Source of the DNA: Sulfobacillus thermosulfidooxidans | Lineage (GTDB): Bacteria > Bacillota > Sulfobacillia > Sulfobacillales > Sulfobacillaceae | Length of the DNA: 64,000 nt | NCBI RefSeq assembly: GCF_001280565.1 | Contig: NZ_LGRO01000001.1 | Location: 2,418,001 to 2,482,000 of the forward strand | Direction: 5' to 3' | In this document: piece by piece, positions 47,634 to 56,369 of the stretch | How the letters are laid out: each line of letters opens with the position of its first letter | Numbering within the stretch: position 1 is the stretch's first letter | The notes under the pieces: model-generated | Seen by the model: only the letters and a program-made list of their open reading frames with translations | What the model was told of the DNA's origin: nothing | Databases searched by the model: none | Translations under genes and position numbers: made by a program

Positions 47634-48374
47634 GTGGATTTAGGACTGCATGATCAAGTGGCCATTGTCACCGGAGGATCGCGCGGTGTTGGTCAAGCCA
47701 TTGTGAAAGAACTACTGGATGAAGGGGTGAAGGTTGCAACGGGAAGTCGCCATCCTGAGGATTTTGATCCGGACCTCGTAGATGCCAAGAATGTGATGAG
47801 CCGTTATCTGGATGTGACAGATCCCGCTAGCATTGATGCCTTTGTTACCGAAGTGACTGAGCGGTTTGGAAAGGTCGATATGCTCGTCAATAATGCGGGA
47901 AAAGCCTATCCCGGCTCTTTTGCTACCTTAAGCGATGACGATTGGCAGCGCGATATCAATGTTAAACTGATGGCGCAGGTGCGGATGGCACGCCGGGTTC
48001 TGCCGGTGATGCCAGATGGTGGACGCATTATTAATATGTCAGCCGTCTTTGGCAAGCAGCCGGATCCTCGCTTTTTTGCGTCCAGCGTCAATCGTGCTTC
48101 GTGCTTGTCATTCACGAAAACCTTAGCGAAAGAACTCGCGCCTCGTCTTATCCGAGTCAATGCGGTCAATATTGGCTTTGCCTATTCCGGTCAATGGGAG
48201 GGGAAAACCCCAGAATTTTTTGCGGAATTATGTGAGGCATTTGATGTTCCCTTAAGACGGTTTGGCGAGCCGGAAGAAGTGGCGGCTGTTGTCGTCTTTC
48301 TTCTCTCCCAACGGGCATCTTACGTCACAGGGACCATTGTCGATGTGGACGGGGGACTGGCAAAGTATTTGTAG
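47634..48374 (+). CDS. SDR-family oxidoreductase with altered active site
   Basis: I start at the GTG 47634 behind AAGGGAG; 246 residues. The NAD(P) site is TGGSRGVG, then NNAG (residue 79-82), and IRVNAVNIG. The Ser (INMSAVFG) is present. The usual Y-x3-K is replaced by F-A-S-S-V in PDPRFFASSVNRASC, so both the catalytic Tyr and Lys are missing. This variant (with VNRA) occurs in a small SDR subgroup; activity may be different or absent. It follows the cupin by about 80 bases. Confidence 0.85.
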   Translation: MDLGLHDQVAIVTGGSRGVGQAIVKELLDEGVKVATGSRHPEDFDPDLVDAKNVMSRYLDVTDPASIDAFVTEVTERFGKVDMLVNNAGKAYPGSFATLSDDDWQRDINVKLMAQVRMARRVLPVMPDGGRIINMSAVFGKQPDPRFFASSVNRASCLSFTKTLAKELAPRLIRVNAVNIGFAYSGQWEGKTPEFFAELCEAFDVPLRRFGEPEEVAAVVVFLLSQRASYVTGTIVDVDGGLAKYL

Positions 48375-48480
48375 CGCCTATGATGAAAGGGACTCAGGGA
48401 ACCTGAGATGTCATGACGGCTTGACCCGTTCCGGTATGATGGATTTAGAAGCCCAAGTGCCGCGTCATAGGGGGACAATA

Positions 48481-49155
48481 GTGAAACTCTTGGTGGTCGA
48501 AGATGAAAATTCGCTTGCGCGTTTAATGCAATTAGAACTCAGTCACGCGGGATTTTCGGTCGACGTCGTGCATAATGGTCATGATGCCTTGCGCTATTTT
48601 GTGGAACATCAGTATGACTGTATTTTGTTGGATGTGATGCTGCCCGATTTGAGTGGTTTTGAGATTTGCCGGCGTATCCGGCTTCAGGCATCCATTCCCA
48701 TCATTATGGTGACCGCTCGCGGACAGACTCCGGATATTGTGGCAGGACTCGAACTGGGTGGGGACGATTATATCGTTAAGCCGGTGAATTTCGAAGAATT
48801 GACCGCCCGAATTCGCGCGGTGACACGCCGAAACCACATGCTGCAGCATGATGCCGAGAAACTTGTGATGAAGAACCTCGTCTTGGTCATTGATGAATTC
48901 CGGGCAGAGGTGGCGGGAAAGCCCTTGACTCTCAGTGCGCTGGAATTTCGTCTGCTAGAGCATTTTGTTCGCAATCACAAATTGGTGCAGACCCGAGAGG
49001 TCTTACTGGAACATGTTTGGGGTATCGATTTTCGGGGCGAGAGCAACATGGTTGATGTAAGTGTGGGCCGATTGCGCCGTAAATTACGCCGTGCAGGCAG
49101 TGATGTTGACATTGAGACCATTCGAGGTGTGGGCTATGTTTTGCGAAACGGGTAA
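48481..49155 (+). CDS. OmpR-family response regulator
   Basis: I start at the GTG at 48481 (VKLLVVEDENSLARLMQ), 225 residues. The receiver has EDE (Asp pocket), LLDVMLPD with phosphoacceptor Asp, VTAR and KPVNFEEL (Lys). The DNA-binding winged helix (LTLSALEFRLLEHFV...VDVSVGRLRRKL) is the OmpR/PhoB type. The partner histidine kinase follows after 6 bases. It probably regulates the downstream secreted and redox genes. Confidence 0.92.
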   Translation: MKLLVVEDENSLARLMQLELSHAGFSVDVVHNGHDALRYFVEHQYDCILLDVMLPDLSGFEICRRIRLQASIPIIMVTARGQTPDIVAGLELGGDDYIVKPVNFEELTARIRAVTRRNHMLQHDAEKLVMKNLVLVIDEFRAEVAGKPLTLSALEFRLLEHFVRNHKLVQTREVLLEHVWGIDFRGESNMVDVSVGRLRRKLRRAGSDVDIETIRGVGYVLRNG

Positions 49156-49161
49156 GAAAAA

Positions 49162-50544
49162 ATGGGATTAGCTGGTCGCCTCACCGTCTCTCTTATTGCC
49201 GCGTTACTGGTTGTGTTTGGTCTTCTAGGGGGCAGTCTTGTGTTGAATCTCAGCCATCATTTGGTGATGCAGGCGCAGGAGGAAGCACAAACTGTAGCCC
49301 GTCAATCGGCCCAGTTAGCGTCAAACGGCGGGGTCAAGGGACAACATCTATCCCTTAATGATCCGGGAATGATTGCTGCGGCTGAAGGTCGGTCCACGCT
49401 TTATCTTCAAGTGTCCCAAGGTAACAACATTGTGCAACGTTCCAGCGATCTGGGTAGAGCCATTTTGCCCATTCAACCCTTGTCGCCCCGGTTGCTGTAT
49501 TGGGCTCATATACCGCTTTGGGGATCGTCAGCTCCTCTAATGACCCTTCCCCGTGGTCGCGTTGTCCTTGCTTGGGCCCCGATTTGGCAACAAGGACACA
49601 AAATTGGTGAAATTGAGGCGGCGGTATCACTTCGGGGGACATTAAATGCCATTCAAACCGTGGGACAAGGCTTATTAGTCGTTGGTATCACGGCCTTAGT
49701 CTTGGCTTCTTTGGTGAGTGCTTTGTTGGTCTACCGATCCTATTCTCGGGTTCGCTGGCTTAAAAACGCGGTGGCTCAAATTCGATCCGGCAACGATTTG
49801 GCCCAGCGCTTGAATATTGAGGGACCACGTGATGAAGTGTATGACCTGGCCCAGGCCTTTAATCACATGGTCAATCAATTAGACGAGAGTTTTCAACGCC
49901 AGAGGCTTGTCGTGGCCCACGCCTCTCATCAACTGCGGACACCTATTGCCACAGCCATTGGTTATGCCAATATGTTAAGAAATTGGGGGCAATCCGAACC
50001 GGACTTGGTCGCAGAAGGGCTCGAAGTCATTCATGAACAACTCGAACGGCTTCACCGGACTATTGAAGCGATTCTCAAATTGGCTGAAACCGACGAGGCA
50101 AAGGACCTAAAAACTGAGGCTATTGTCCTGAAATCCTACCTGGCAACATGGGTTCTGTCACAAACGATCCCGGTAGAATTGGATGGACAACCTAACGTCA
50201 CGGTGCGTTTTCACCCGGACATGTTCGCCGAACTATTGAATATCTTTGGGGAAAATGCCCGGCGATATGGCGGGGGCCGTCCGCAATTGCGAATTCATTG
50301 GGTATTAGACGACACAACCTCTCGTGTTATATTGACGCTAACAGATAACGGACCGGGATTTCCTGCCGATTTGTTGCCGCATCTTTTTCATCCCTTTGTG
50401 AAACATACGGAAAGTCCGGGATCGGGTTTGGGTTTGGCGCTGGCCCGAACTATAGTAGAGCGTCATGGAGGACGCATTTTTGCCGCCAACAGTCCGCAAG
50501 GCGGGGCTCAAATTACTATTGTCTTACCCCAACTGGCGTCATAA
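49162..50544 (+). CDS. Sensor histidine kinase
   Basis: The 460-residue protein has two membrane helices (residues 7-32 and about 168-192) around an extracytoplasmic sensor domain, then HAMP, HisKA (HASHQLRTPIATAIGYANML, His at the QLRTP box), and HATPase_c (NIFGENARRYG N box, DNGPGFP G1, GSGLGLALA G2). It pairs with the regulator upstream. The signal is unknown; because it is next to exported redox proteins it may be envelope redox or acid stress. Confidence 0.92.
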   Translation: MGLAGRLTVSLIAALLVVFGLLGGSLVLNLSHHLVMQAQEEAQTVARQSAQLASNGGVKGQHLSLNDPGMIAAAEGRSTLYLQVSQGNNIVQRSSDLGRAILPIQPLSPRLLYWAHIPLWGSSAPLMTLPRGRVVLAWAPIWQQGHKIGEIEAAVSLRGTLNAIQTVGQGLLVVGITALVLASLVSALLVYRSYSRVRWLKNAVAQIRSGNDLAQRLNIEGPRDEVYDLAQAFNHMVNQLDESFQRQRLVVAHASHQLRTPIATAIGYANMLRNWGQSEPDLVAEGLEVIHEQLERLHRTIEAILKLAETDEAKDLKTEAIVLKSYLATWVLSQTIPVELDGQPNVTVRFHPDMFAELLNIFGENARRYGGGRPQLRIHWVLDDTTSRVILTLTDNGPGFPADLLPHLFHPFVKHTESPGSGLGLALARTIVERHGGRIFAANSPQGGAQITIVLPQLAS

Positions 50545-50712
50545 GGGCGTATTGAGAGTTAACGCACCCCATCAGGATTTCAACATCCTTTCGCTGCACT
50601 GTGCTTGCTTTGTCATGAGATTGTCATGTTCCCTTCACTTTCGTGTTAACCAGGAAGGATACCCTGTGGATGTGGGAGCCACAAGGTTTTCCCACAATAA
50701 GGAGGGCAATGC

Positions 50713-51021
50713 ATGGCTATATGGTATGTCAAGCCGATGATAGGGCTTATCGCAACAGCAGGACTGCTTGGGGCTGCAACAACTATAGCGAGTGCTCATT
50801 CTTTGCCGTCTCAAGTGGTGCCAGCTCAGACTAAGGCGCTGGTGACGGCGGATACGAATGAGACAGATGGCATCGATCAGGGCGTGAATGATCAGAAGGG
50901 TGCCGATGTACAGTCTGGTCCCAATGTGAACTCAGGCCCTAATGCACAGTCGGGTGTGCAAAGTGTAGGGGGCGGACCGGACAATCAAGCCGCAACGTCT
51001 TTACAAGAAAAGGGTCAATAA
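50713..51021 (+). CDS. Small secreted Asn/Gln/Gly-rich protein
   Basis: A 102-residue protein behind TAAGGAGGGC. Residues 1-30 are a signal peptide (MAIWYVKPMIGLIATAGLLGAATTIASA-HS). The mature part is rich in Asp, Asn, Gly, Gln, with repeats such as VQSGPNVNSGPNAQSGVQS. No Cys. No family is known. It could be an envelope filler or a target of the two-component system. Confidence 0.6.
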   Translation: MAIWYVKPMIGLIATAGLLGAATTIASAHSLPSQVVPAQTKALVTADTNETDGIDQGVNDQKGADVQSGPNVNSGPNAQSGVQSVGGGPDNQAATSLQEKGQ

Positions 51022-51506
51022 CCTCTAGGAGGCGAGGTGTAAGAGTGAATACATAAATGACACTCTTGCAGCTCGCCGTATTGTTTAATCTAACCTGTAA
51101 TAAACCTCGAGCCGTCATCTGGCTTATAAAAATGTTCCCGCAACTATGATTATGACCATGCTGATATTTTGAGGAGTTTGACGTGGTCGTGCCCTGCGTT
51201 ATGATAACCATGAAGCCAAAATAATTTTTGGACTGCCTTCGCCCATATGAACGGATTTTGTTTCTTCACACGCCCGTACTTTTTTGATCCGGCATGCTAT
51301 ACAATCCCTAGTGTCTATATAATAAAGTGATTAATATTGGCTTTGTTTAGGTGTCTTCCCTATACTAAAAGAAAATATGATGCATTTTTGGTAATGAACC
51401 ATTAGTGACAATAATGATGTCATTCTCTCTTCTATTCCCTCAGAACATGTGTTATGGATGAACAAGACATCGAGCAGCACAACAAAGGCGGCAGCGAGGA
51501 GAATAC
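51022..51506. other. Gap before the redox genes
   Basis: About 485 bases with no supported gene. It likely contains the promoter for the membrane reductase operon. I saw no clear terminator. Confidence 0.4.
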
Positions 51507-52193
51507 ATGAAATCGGTAACAAAATTGTGGGGTCCCATCGTTTGGTTGGAACTGCTAGCGGGTATTTTGGGATTTTTGGCCTATCGCTGGATTATGGTTC
51601 ATCCGGCCTTACGTCCCTTATGGACGTGGTTGCTGGCACGGGCCACAGGAATTGGGGCATATGCCCTTTTAACGGTTGTGGTCATCATGGGTATAGGGAT
51701 GAGTCATCCGATATGGAAACGGCATCTCAACCGTCGGTTTTTTATGTGGCACAGGGGACTGGCCTTAAGTGTTCTAGCTTTAATTGCCTTACATGGCACG
51801 ACATTGGCATTAGACCACTATGCTCATGTGGGGTGGATGGGGCTTTTGGTGCCGGGTTTTTCCCATTATCGTCCTTATGGTGTGGCCTTTGGCGTGATTG
51901 CGGCGGAAGGGCTTGTCTTAGTTGCCTTGTCAGCCTATCTCGCTCAAAATTTTGGACGCCTCAAATGGATGACGGTTCACCGGGGAGCCTTATTGATGTG
52001 GGTATTAGTACTTATTCATGGGTTGTGGAGCGGTTCTGATACGCGGGCACTAGCCTTATTTTATGAAATATCCGCTGCACTTGTGGGGATGGCTGTGATA
52101 TTGCGTTATGGTATGGACCGGATGACTCATGCCAAGACTGTGGTCGAGTACCCGGGGAACCGGCAAATCCATGAGAAAAAGAAGGACATTTAA
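51507..52193 (+). CDS. Ferric-reductase-like heme membrane protein
   Basis: ATG 51507 follows GCGAGGAG. The 228-residue protein has about six membrane helices. FFMWHRGLALSVLALIALHGTTLAL and WMTVHRGALLMWVLVLIHGLW each hold two His spaced 13-17 apart, as in b-heme ferric-reductase transmembrane domains (PF01794; MsrQ/YedZ-like). It lacks a cytoplasmic FAD/NADPH part. It likely passes electrons across the membrane to a partner. It opens an operon with two small exported proteins and apbE. Confidence 0.85.
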   Translation: MKSVTKLWGPIVWLELLAGILGFLAYRWIMVHPALRPLWTWLLARATGIGAYALLTVVVIMGIGMSHPIWKRHLNRRFFMWHRGLALSVLALIALHGTTLALDHYAHVGWMGLLVPGFSHYRPYGVAFGVIAAEGLVLVALSAYLAQNFGRLKWMTVHRGALLMWVLVLIHGLWSGSDTRALALFYEISAALVGMAVILRYGMDRMTHAKTVVEYPGNRQIHEKKKDI

Positions 52194-52232
52194 AGAAGAA
52201 ATTTAACGTGTGAAGATTAAGGAGAGAACATT

Positions 52233-52676
52233 ATGAATATCTGGGGCAAAAGAGGATTAACCAGTCTTGGTACAGTTGCTTCTCTGCTCGGAATTCACTG
52301 GGCAGCGAGTGCGGCGCCGCCCCCTCTTTCTCCAGCGGTGCCGTCCCAGCAGGTGTATGCCAATGCCGATGTCACAACCCGGCAAGAAGACACGGCACTA
52401 CAGTCAGCGGTCCGCCAGGCCTCTCAACGTGATGCGGAGATAACCGCTAGTACTGCATCTTTGCAAGCCGAATTAAATCAGGCCCAGAAGACCTTAGCCC
52501 AATTGCAAGCCCTTCAAAGCGCGGATCAAACCCGGTTAAGTGCTGTGAAAGCGGCAATACGAGCAGCACAGACCGTGTCTCAGCCTCCTGTCGTGCATAC
52601 GGTAACAGGGGCATCCGGGAAGCCCAGTGATGATAATGGCGGGAGCGATGACAGCAATGGCGGAACCGACGACTAA
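52233..52676 (+). CDS. Small exported coiled-coil protein with HTVTGASGKP element
   Basis: The 147-residue protein starts behind AAGGAGAG, with an N-terminal signal peptide (about 27 residues, ASAAPPP). Residues 40-110 form a Gln/Ala-rich coiled coil (LQAELNQAQKTLAQLQALQS). The tail contains VVHTVTGASGKP, then an Asp/Gly/Ser-rich end (SDDNGGSDDSNGG). TGAS matches the [ST]GA[ST] part of ApbE flavinylation sites (Dxx[ST]GA[ST]); the Asp is replaced by His. The same element ends the next protein. It may be a flavin-bearing electron carrier. Confidence 0.7.
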   Translation: MNIWGKRGLTSLGTVASLLGIHWAASAAPPPLSPAVPSQQVYANADVTTRQEDTALQSAVRQASQRDAEITASTASLQAELNQAQKTLAQLQALQSADQTRLSAVKAAIRAAQTVSQPPVVHTVTGASGKPSDDNGGSDDSNGGTDD

Positions 52677-53157
52677 ATTATCTGGCCCCTATTTAGGTAA
52701 CAAAACACCGTGGAGTACGGTCCTGGCTATGTCTGTCATCACAATGACCAGCATCGCCGTGCCTCTTATTTGGGTGGCACAGAAAGTTTCTGCCCAAATT
52801 GCTTTACAAGATCGCCATGTGCAAAATATCCGTGCAGCGTGGGAAGCCGATGCACACCAGGCCGAGAAATTGCGCAAGCAATTGACGGAGTTATTAGCGA
52901 AAGGTCGGGCTGAAAAGGCTCAACATGATGCGGCCGTGAAGGCATTAACTCAAACCAATAATCAAGTTATAGCCACCGAAAAAGCAATTAATCACACCGT
53001 AGAACAAATGGATCGTCTGACAGGTTCTCCGGTTACTAATTTGTTACCACTTTCCCCAGCATTATCGTCTAATCAGCTAACTCCCATAAGCTTGCCAGCG
53101 ATGCCCACGACTCCGCCGACCATCCATACTGTAACCGGAGCCTCTGGCAAACCGTAA
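52657..53157 (+). CDS. Small membrane-anchored coiled-coil protein with C-terminal HTVTGASGKP
   Basis: I choose the ATG at 52657 (166 residues), behind GGGAG and overlapping the previous gene by 20 bases; 52627 is an alternative. A hydrophobic helix (VLAMSVITMTSIAVPLIWVAQ) anchors it. A long coiled coil follows (RHVQNIRAAWEADAHQAEKL...). It ends in IHTVTGASGKP and then the stop, so the element is at the extreme C terminus. That matches the element of the preceding protein and is probably the ApbE target. ApbE is the next gene. Confidence 0.7.
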   Translation: MAEPTTKLSGPYLGNKTPWSTVLAMSVITMTSIAVPLIWVAQKVSAQIALQDRHVQNIRAAWEADAHQAEKLRKQLTELLAKGRAEKAQHDAAVKALTQTNNQVIATEKAINHTVEQMDRLTGSPVTNLLPLSPALSSNQLTPISLPAMPTTPPTIHTVTGASGKP

Positions 53158-53201
53158 ATTCTCGAAAAATATCACGTTCTTCATTCAGAGAGAAGGCGTC
53201 T

Positions 53202-54134
53202 GTGTTGATTGAAAGATGCTGGCGACAAATGGCCTCTCCGGTCCAGTGGCTTATCGATGGGGACACCTTCGAGGGCATGGAGCAACTGGAAAATGACTTG
53301 CGCATATTATTCCGGACTGTGGAACGCCGACTGTCACGGTTTCAGGAGAACAGTGAAGCCGTTTGGCTAAACCGAAACTTGGGACAATGGGTCAGCGTTT
53401 CGGACGTGCTGTATGCGGCCCTAGCGGTGAGTCATCGTGCCTGGCGCCTCACCGGAGGGTTATTTGATCCCCGGGTCATTATAGATCTTGAACGATTAGG
53501 ATATGTGGGGGCTCAGATCCCCTTTGGGTCCCATGCGGAAGCCCAGTGGCTTGAACGCAGACCTCGATTACGTCAAGTCCGGTTACATTCACCCGTAGAT
53601 TTTGGAGGCATTGGAAAAAGTTTAGTGGTATTTTGGGGCGCCCGACTCATTACCCGCTATTTTATGGCCATAAATCGACCCCTTCCTCCCATGCTTCTGA
53701 ATGCGGGCGGCGACATGCAAATGCTAGGATCTTCTGTTCCGGAGCCGGGGGGATGGCAGGTAGGGGTTGAGCATCCGGTCGCGTCCGATCAGATGGGAAT
53801 GGTCTTAACCTTTCCTGTTGCCATGGCGGTGTGTACCTCGTCCATCCGCATTCACCAGTGGTTCCACCAGGGAAGAAATGTTCACCATCTCATTAATCCC
53901 TTGACGCATGAACCCGGTGGGGAGGGCCTTCTCAGCGTCACTGTTGCTCACCAAAGGCCTACCTGGGCTGAAGTGTGGAGCAAGGCTTTGTTTCTACAGG
54001 GTACTACAGGAATTGCGGATTTTGCACATAGGCACCGTCTGAATGCCTGGTGGTTTACCGATGACGGCAAAGTTGGCGCCACTCAAGATGCATGGCATTA
54101 TATAACATGGCTTCATCCAACGTTTGTTATTTAA
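53202..54134 (+). CDS. apbE: FAD:protein FMN transferase
   Basis: The GTG 53202 start follows AGAGAGAAGG; 310 residues. It has FRTVERRLSRFQENSEAVWLN (ApbE start), GGLFDPRV, VDFGGIGKS (the DxGGIxKG-type site), LLNAGGDMQMLG and the late VHHLINPLTHEP. This is the ApbE fold that attaches FMN from FAD to a Ser/Thr of target proteins outside the membrane. No obvious lipoprotein Cys or signal peptide is seen, so its side of the membrane is uncertain. It closes the operon with the two HTVTGASGKP proteins. Confidence 0.87.
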   Translation: MLIERCWRQMASPVQWLIDGDTFEGMEQLENDLRILFRTVERRLSRFQENSEAVWLNRNLGQWVSVSDVLYAALAVSHRAWRLTGGLFDPRVIIDLERLGYVGAQIPFGSHAEAQWLERRPRLRQVRLHSPVDFGGIGKSLVVFWGARLITRYFMAINRPLPPMLLNAGGDMQMLGSSVPEPGGWQVGVEHPVASDQMGMVLTFPVAMAVCTSSIRIHQWFHQGRNVHHLINPLTHEPGGEGLLSVTVAHQRPTWAEVWSKALFLQGTTGIADFAHRHRLNAWWFTDDGKVGATQDAWHYITWLHPTFVI

Positions 54135-54386
54135 ATTCGCAAGACGTGATAACACCACACTGCATCATTGATATTGTTGTCAAGAATGAAAAATCAAGTC
54201 CCAACGACAAAACTGGCGTTGTTCGTTTTGCCGGGGGCGACCCAATATGCACGTTCATGGATAAAGTGTAACACATTGCGTGGCTCTGGCAGTTTGAATG
54301 CGTACCAGGCTGTCATACTTACGTATACTCTATTCGGACGTCAGTGTCAGGCATCTAGAGCCACAGATAAGGGAAGGAAGAACACT

Positions 54387-54749
54387 ATGGGTTCTAACAA
54401 ACTCTATAATTACTTTAACGGGGAGGGCTATCTGGAGAGTGAATATCTCCGCATTAAAAAGTATCGGAGAACTCTTAAAAACTTTTTACAACAAGCTAAA
54501 GAGATAATTAGGGTTTTTGAGACCCAATGGCCCGAAGGAGAAGGATATTGGCTCCCGCTAGTTCAACAATTACGTTTTGATGACATTCAAGTGCCAGAAT
54601 CGATTAATACATTTTGGTTCCAAGACCAGCGGGAACAACTTAACGCGTTCATTTGTGAAATCGTTCAGGAATCTGAACACTTTACCCATATGGTTCATCA
54701 TCCCGATGATGGTCCAATTCCACCGCATAAATGGCAACCCGAGCCATAA
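54387..54749 (+). CDS. Hypothetical protein
   Basis: ATG 54387 behind GGGAAGGAAG gives 120 residues; a frame start at 54168 has no site. The protein is hydrophilic, helical at first (YLRIKKYRRTLKNFLQQAKEII), and ends HMVHHPDDGPIPPHKWQPEP, with several His. No family is known. It stands alone between the redox operon and the metallo-beta-lactamase gene. Confidence 0.55.
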   Translation: MGSNKLYNYFNGEGYLESEYLRIKKYRRTLKNFLQQAKEIIRVFETQWPEGEGYWLPLVQQLRFDDIQVPESINTFWFQDQREQLNAFICEIVQESEHFTHMVHHPDDGPIPPHKWQPEP

Positions 54750-55089
54750 AGGGGTCTGCTGAGGGGCCCTCGGCGTCAAGGCCAATGATTACGGTCGAGG
54801 ATTCATTTGTTTGATCACACACTGACCATGTACATGTTTCCCATGTACACCATATGGCATCAGATTGATATGGCATCGGATGTTATGATTTCTGTCATGA
54901 AAAGAAGAAGTTTAATTTCACTTTTGTAAGATGAGCGCAAGATACTTCTTCTAGTCTTCTCGTACTTTACTTACTTTCCGCAAAGAATGGAATATTTTAG
55001 TTAATTTCCATGAAGCGAGTTCTGAAGCATGGTATTATTGGCACAAAACAAACGGGACCGCATCTGATAAAAAGGGAGAATAAACGGCC
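54750..55089. other. Gap with short repeats
   Basis: About 340 bases without a gene. CATGTACATG and CCATGTACA words and two ATATGGCATC words lie near 54825-54880 and may be regulatory sites for the next gene. Confidence 0.4.
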
Positions 55090-55749
55090 ATGTTTCGACC
55101 TGTATTGCCAAAAATTTGGCGATGGGAAACACCGGACCCGGAAGATCACTGGCTGATGGTTGGCCATTTAATACAGCAAGATGACCGCGTAATCGTGATC
55201 GATCCACCCATGACACCCACATTGCCGAGTGATTTGTGGACTTTAGGTGGCATTGAGGCCATTATTCTGACGACACATGATCATACCAGGGGAGCTCGGT
55301 ATTTGGCAGAATATTTTCAGTGTCCAGTTTATGTGCCCGAACAGGCGAGAGCGGAAACACTACATCAAAGTGGCCTACACCATGTGCAGTTTTATGGAGA
55401 AGGCGATGGATTGCCAGGAAATATTTCTGCCCTCAGGTGCCGAATACCCTATCCCATATGGCAAAATGAAGAGGCTCCCTATTTGGATGAAATGTCTTTG
55501 ATCTTGCCGTGCCACGTGGTTGTCAGCGGTGATATAGCCATGGGCTCTCCAAACGGGCATCTATGGGTCTGCCCTGAAGGATTTAATGATCCAGCTGATA
55601 TCCAGAAAGTTCAGGCCGTTTTTGATGTGTTTCAGCGCATTTTGCCTGCTAACGTGACAACATTGCTAGCGGGGCACGGCACAGATTTGGTGGGAACCTT
55701 GCTTCAAGAAATGTTGAACCGAAAAAGTATAGGCTTTTCATCCAGCTAA
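55090..55749 (+). CDS. Metallo-beta-lactamase-like protein with degenerate metal motif
   Basis: The 219-residue protein starts after AAAGGGAG. VIVIDPP, IEAIILTTHDHTRGARYLAEYFQCPVYVP, GDIAMG and LAGHGTDL mark the MBL fold. The HxHxDH box reads H63-D64-H65-T-R-G, so the box's Asp and third His are missing; the later GD and GH are present. It may bind one metal or have another role. The substrate is not known. Confidence 0.75.
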   Translation: MFRPVLPKIWRWETPDPEDHWLMVGHLIQQDDRVIVIDPPMTPTLPSDLWTLGGIEAIILTTHDHTRGARYLAEYFQCPVYVPEQARAETLHQSGLHHVQFYGEGDGLPGNISALRCRIPYPIWQNEEAPYLDEMSLILPCHVVVSGDIAMGSPNGHLWVCPEGFNDPADIQKVQAVFDVFQRILPANVTTLLAGHGTDLVGTLLQEMLNRKSIGFSSS

Positions 55750-56369
55750 TTGCGCAACACTGTCATTTAGGCAAATATCCAAGCTTTTTCACTTTTAGAT
55801 GCACCAAATTTGTACTTGAAAGACCACGGCGTTCCACCTTCGCCTTAATTTGGTGAAATGCGTTGATTCGTACTGGAAATGGTCATTATATATCATTAAC
55901 TGAAAAATGCATGAACAAATTCGATTCTCAGTGAGTTGTGTCATTAATGAGTTGGCATTATGATAAGTAAGACATCAGATGTCAGAGGATACCATCAACT
56001 GTCTGTACATTCAATTTGGCAGGGAATGTCCACCGCTCCGCATAAAGCCAGTTCACTACCGATAACTGGGAGGAAACAAGATAGCTGAGACAAATCCGGT
56101 ACTCAGAGAAAAACGGTGGACGCCCGAAGAAACCGGCATCCTTTTATGGATGAGCGAAATCTTATCTGGTCTCACATGTAAAACCCCGTTCTTTGGTTGC
56201 GGATTTTTGCCGCTATCGTAGCTGCAGGATGTTATGGTCTATAAAGACTGGGAAGCTTTCACTGTGAAATAACGGTACAGGAAAAACGGTGTGACGATGT
56301 AATGAAAGCTTTTGATGTCTTAAGGTGTTGTAAAGAATTACGAAGAAGCCAGATGTAAAGGGGATTTTT
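55750..56369. other. Gap with a broken small ORF and stem structure
   Basis: About 620 bases. GGGAGGA at 56068-56074 precedes ATAGCTGAG, and the frame reads AETNPVLREKRWTPEETGILLWMSEILSGL, then ends; a one-base shift gives NPVLWLRIFAAIVAAGCYGL. This looks like a small membrane protein gene with a lost ATG and a frameshift. GTCCACCG (56028) pairs with CGGTGGAC (56114), possibly by chance. The deoC promoter should lie here. Confidence 0.45.

Noticed and set aside
56028-56121. Known riboswitch before deoC
   Set aside because: I tried B12, TPP, c-di-GMP and c-di-AMP consensus features and none fit; part of the stem lies in a likely broken ORF.
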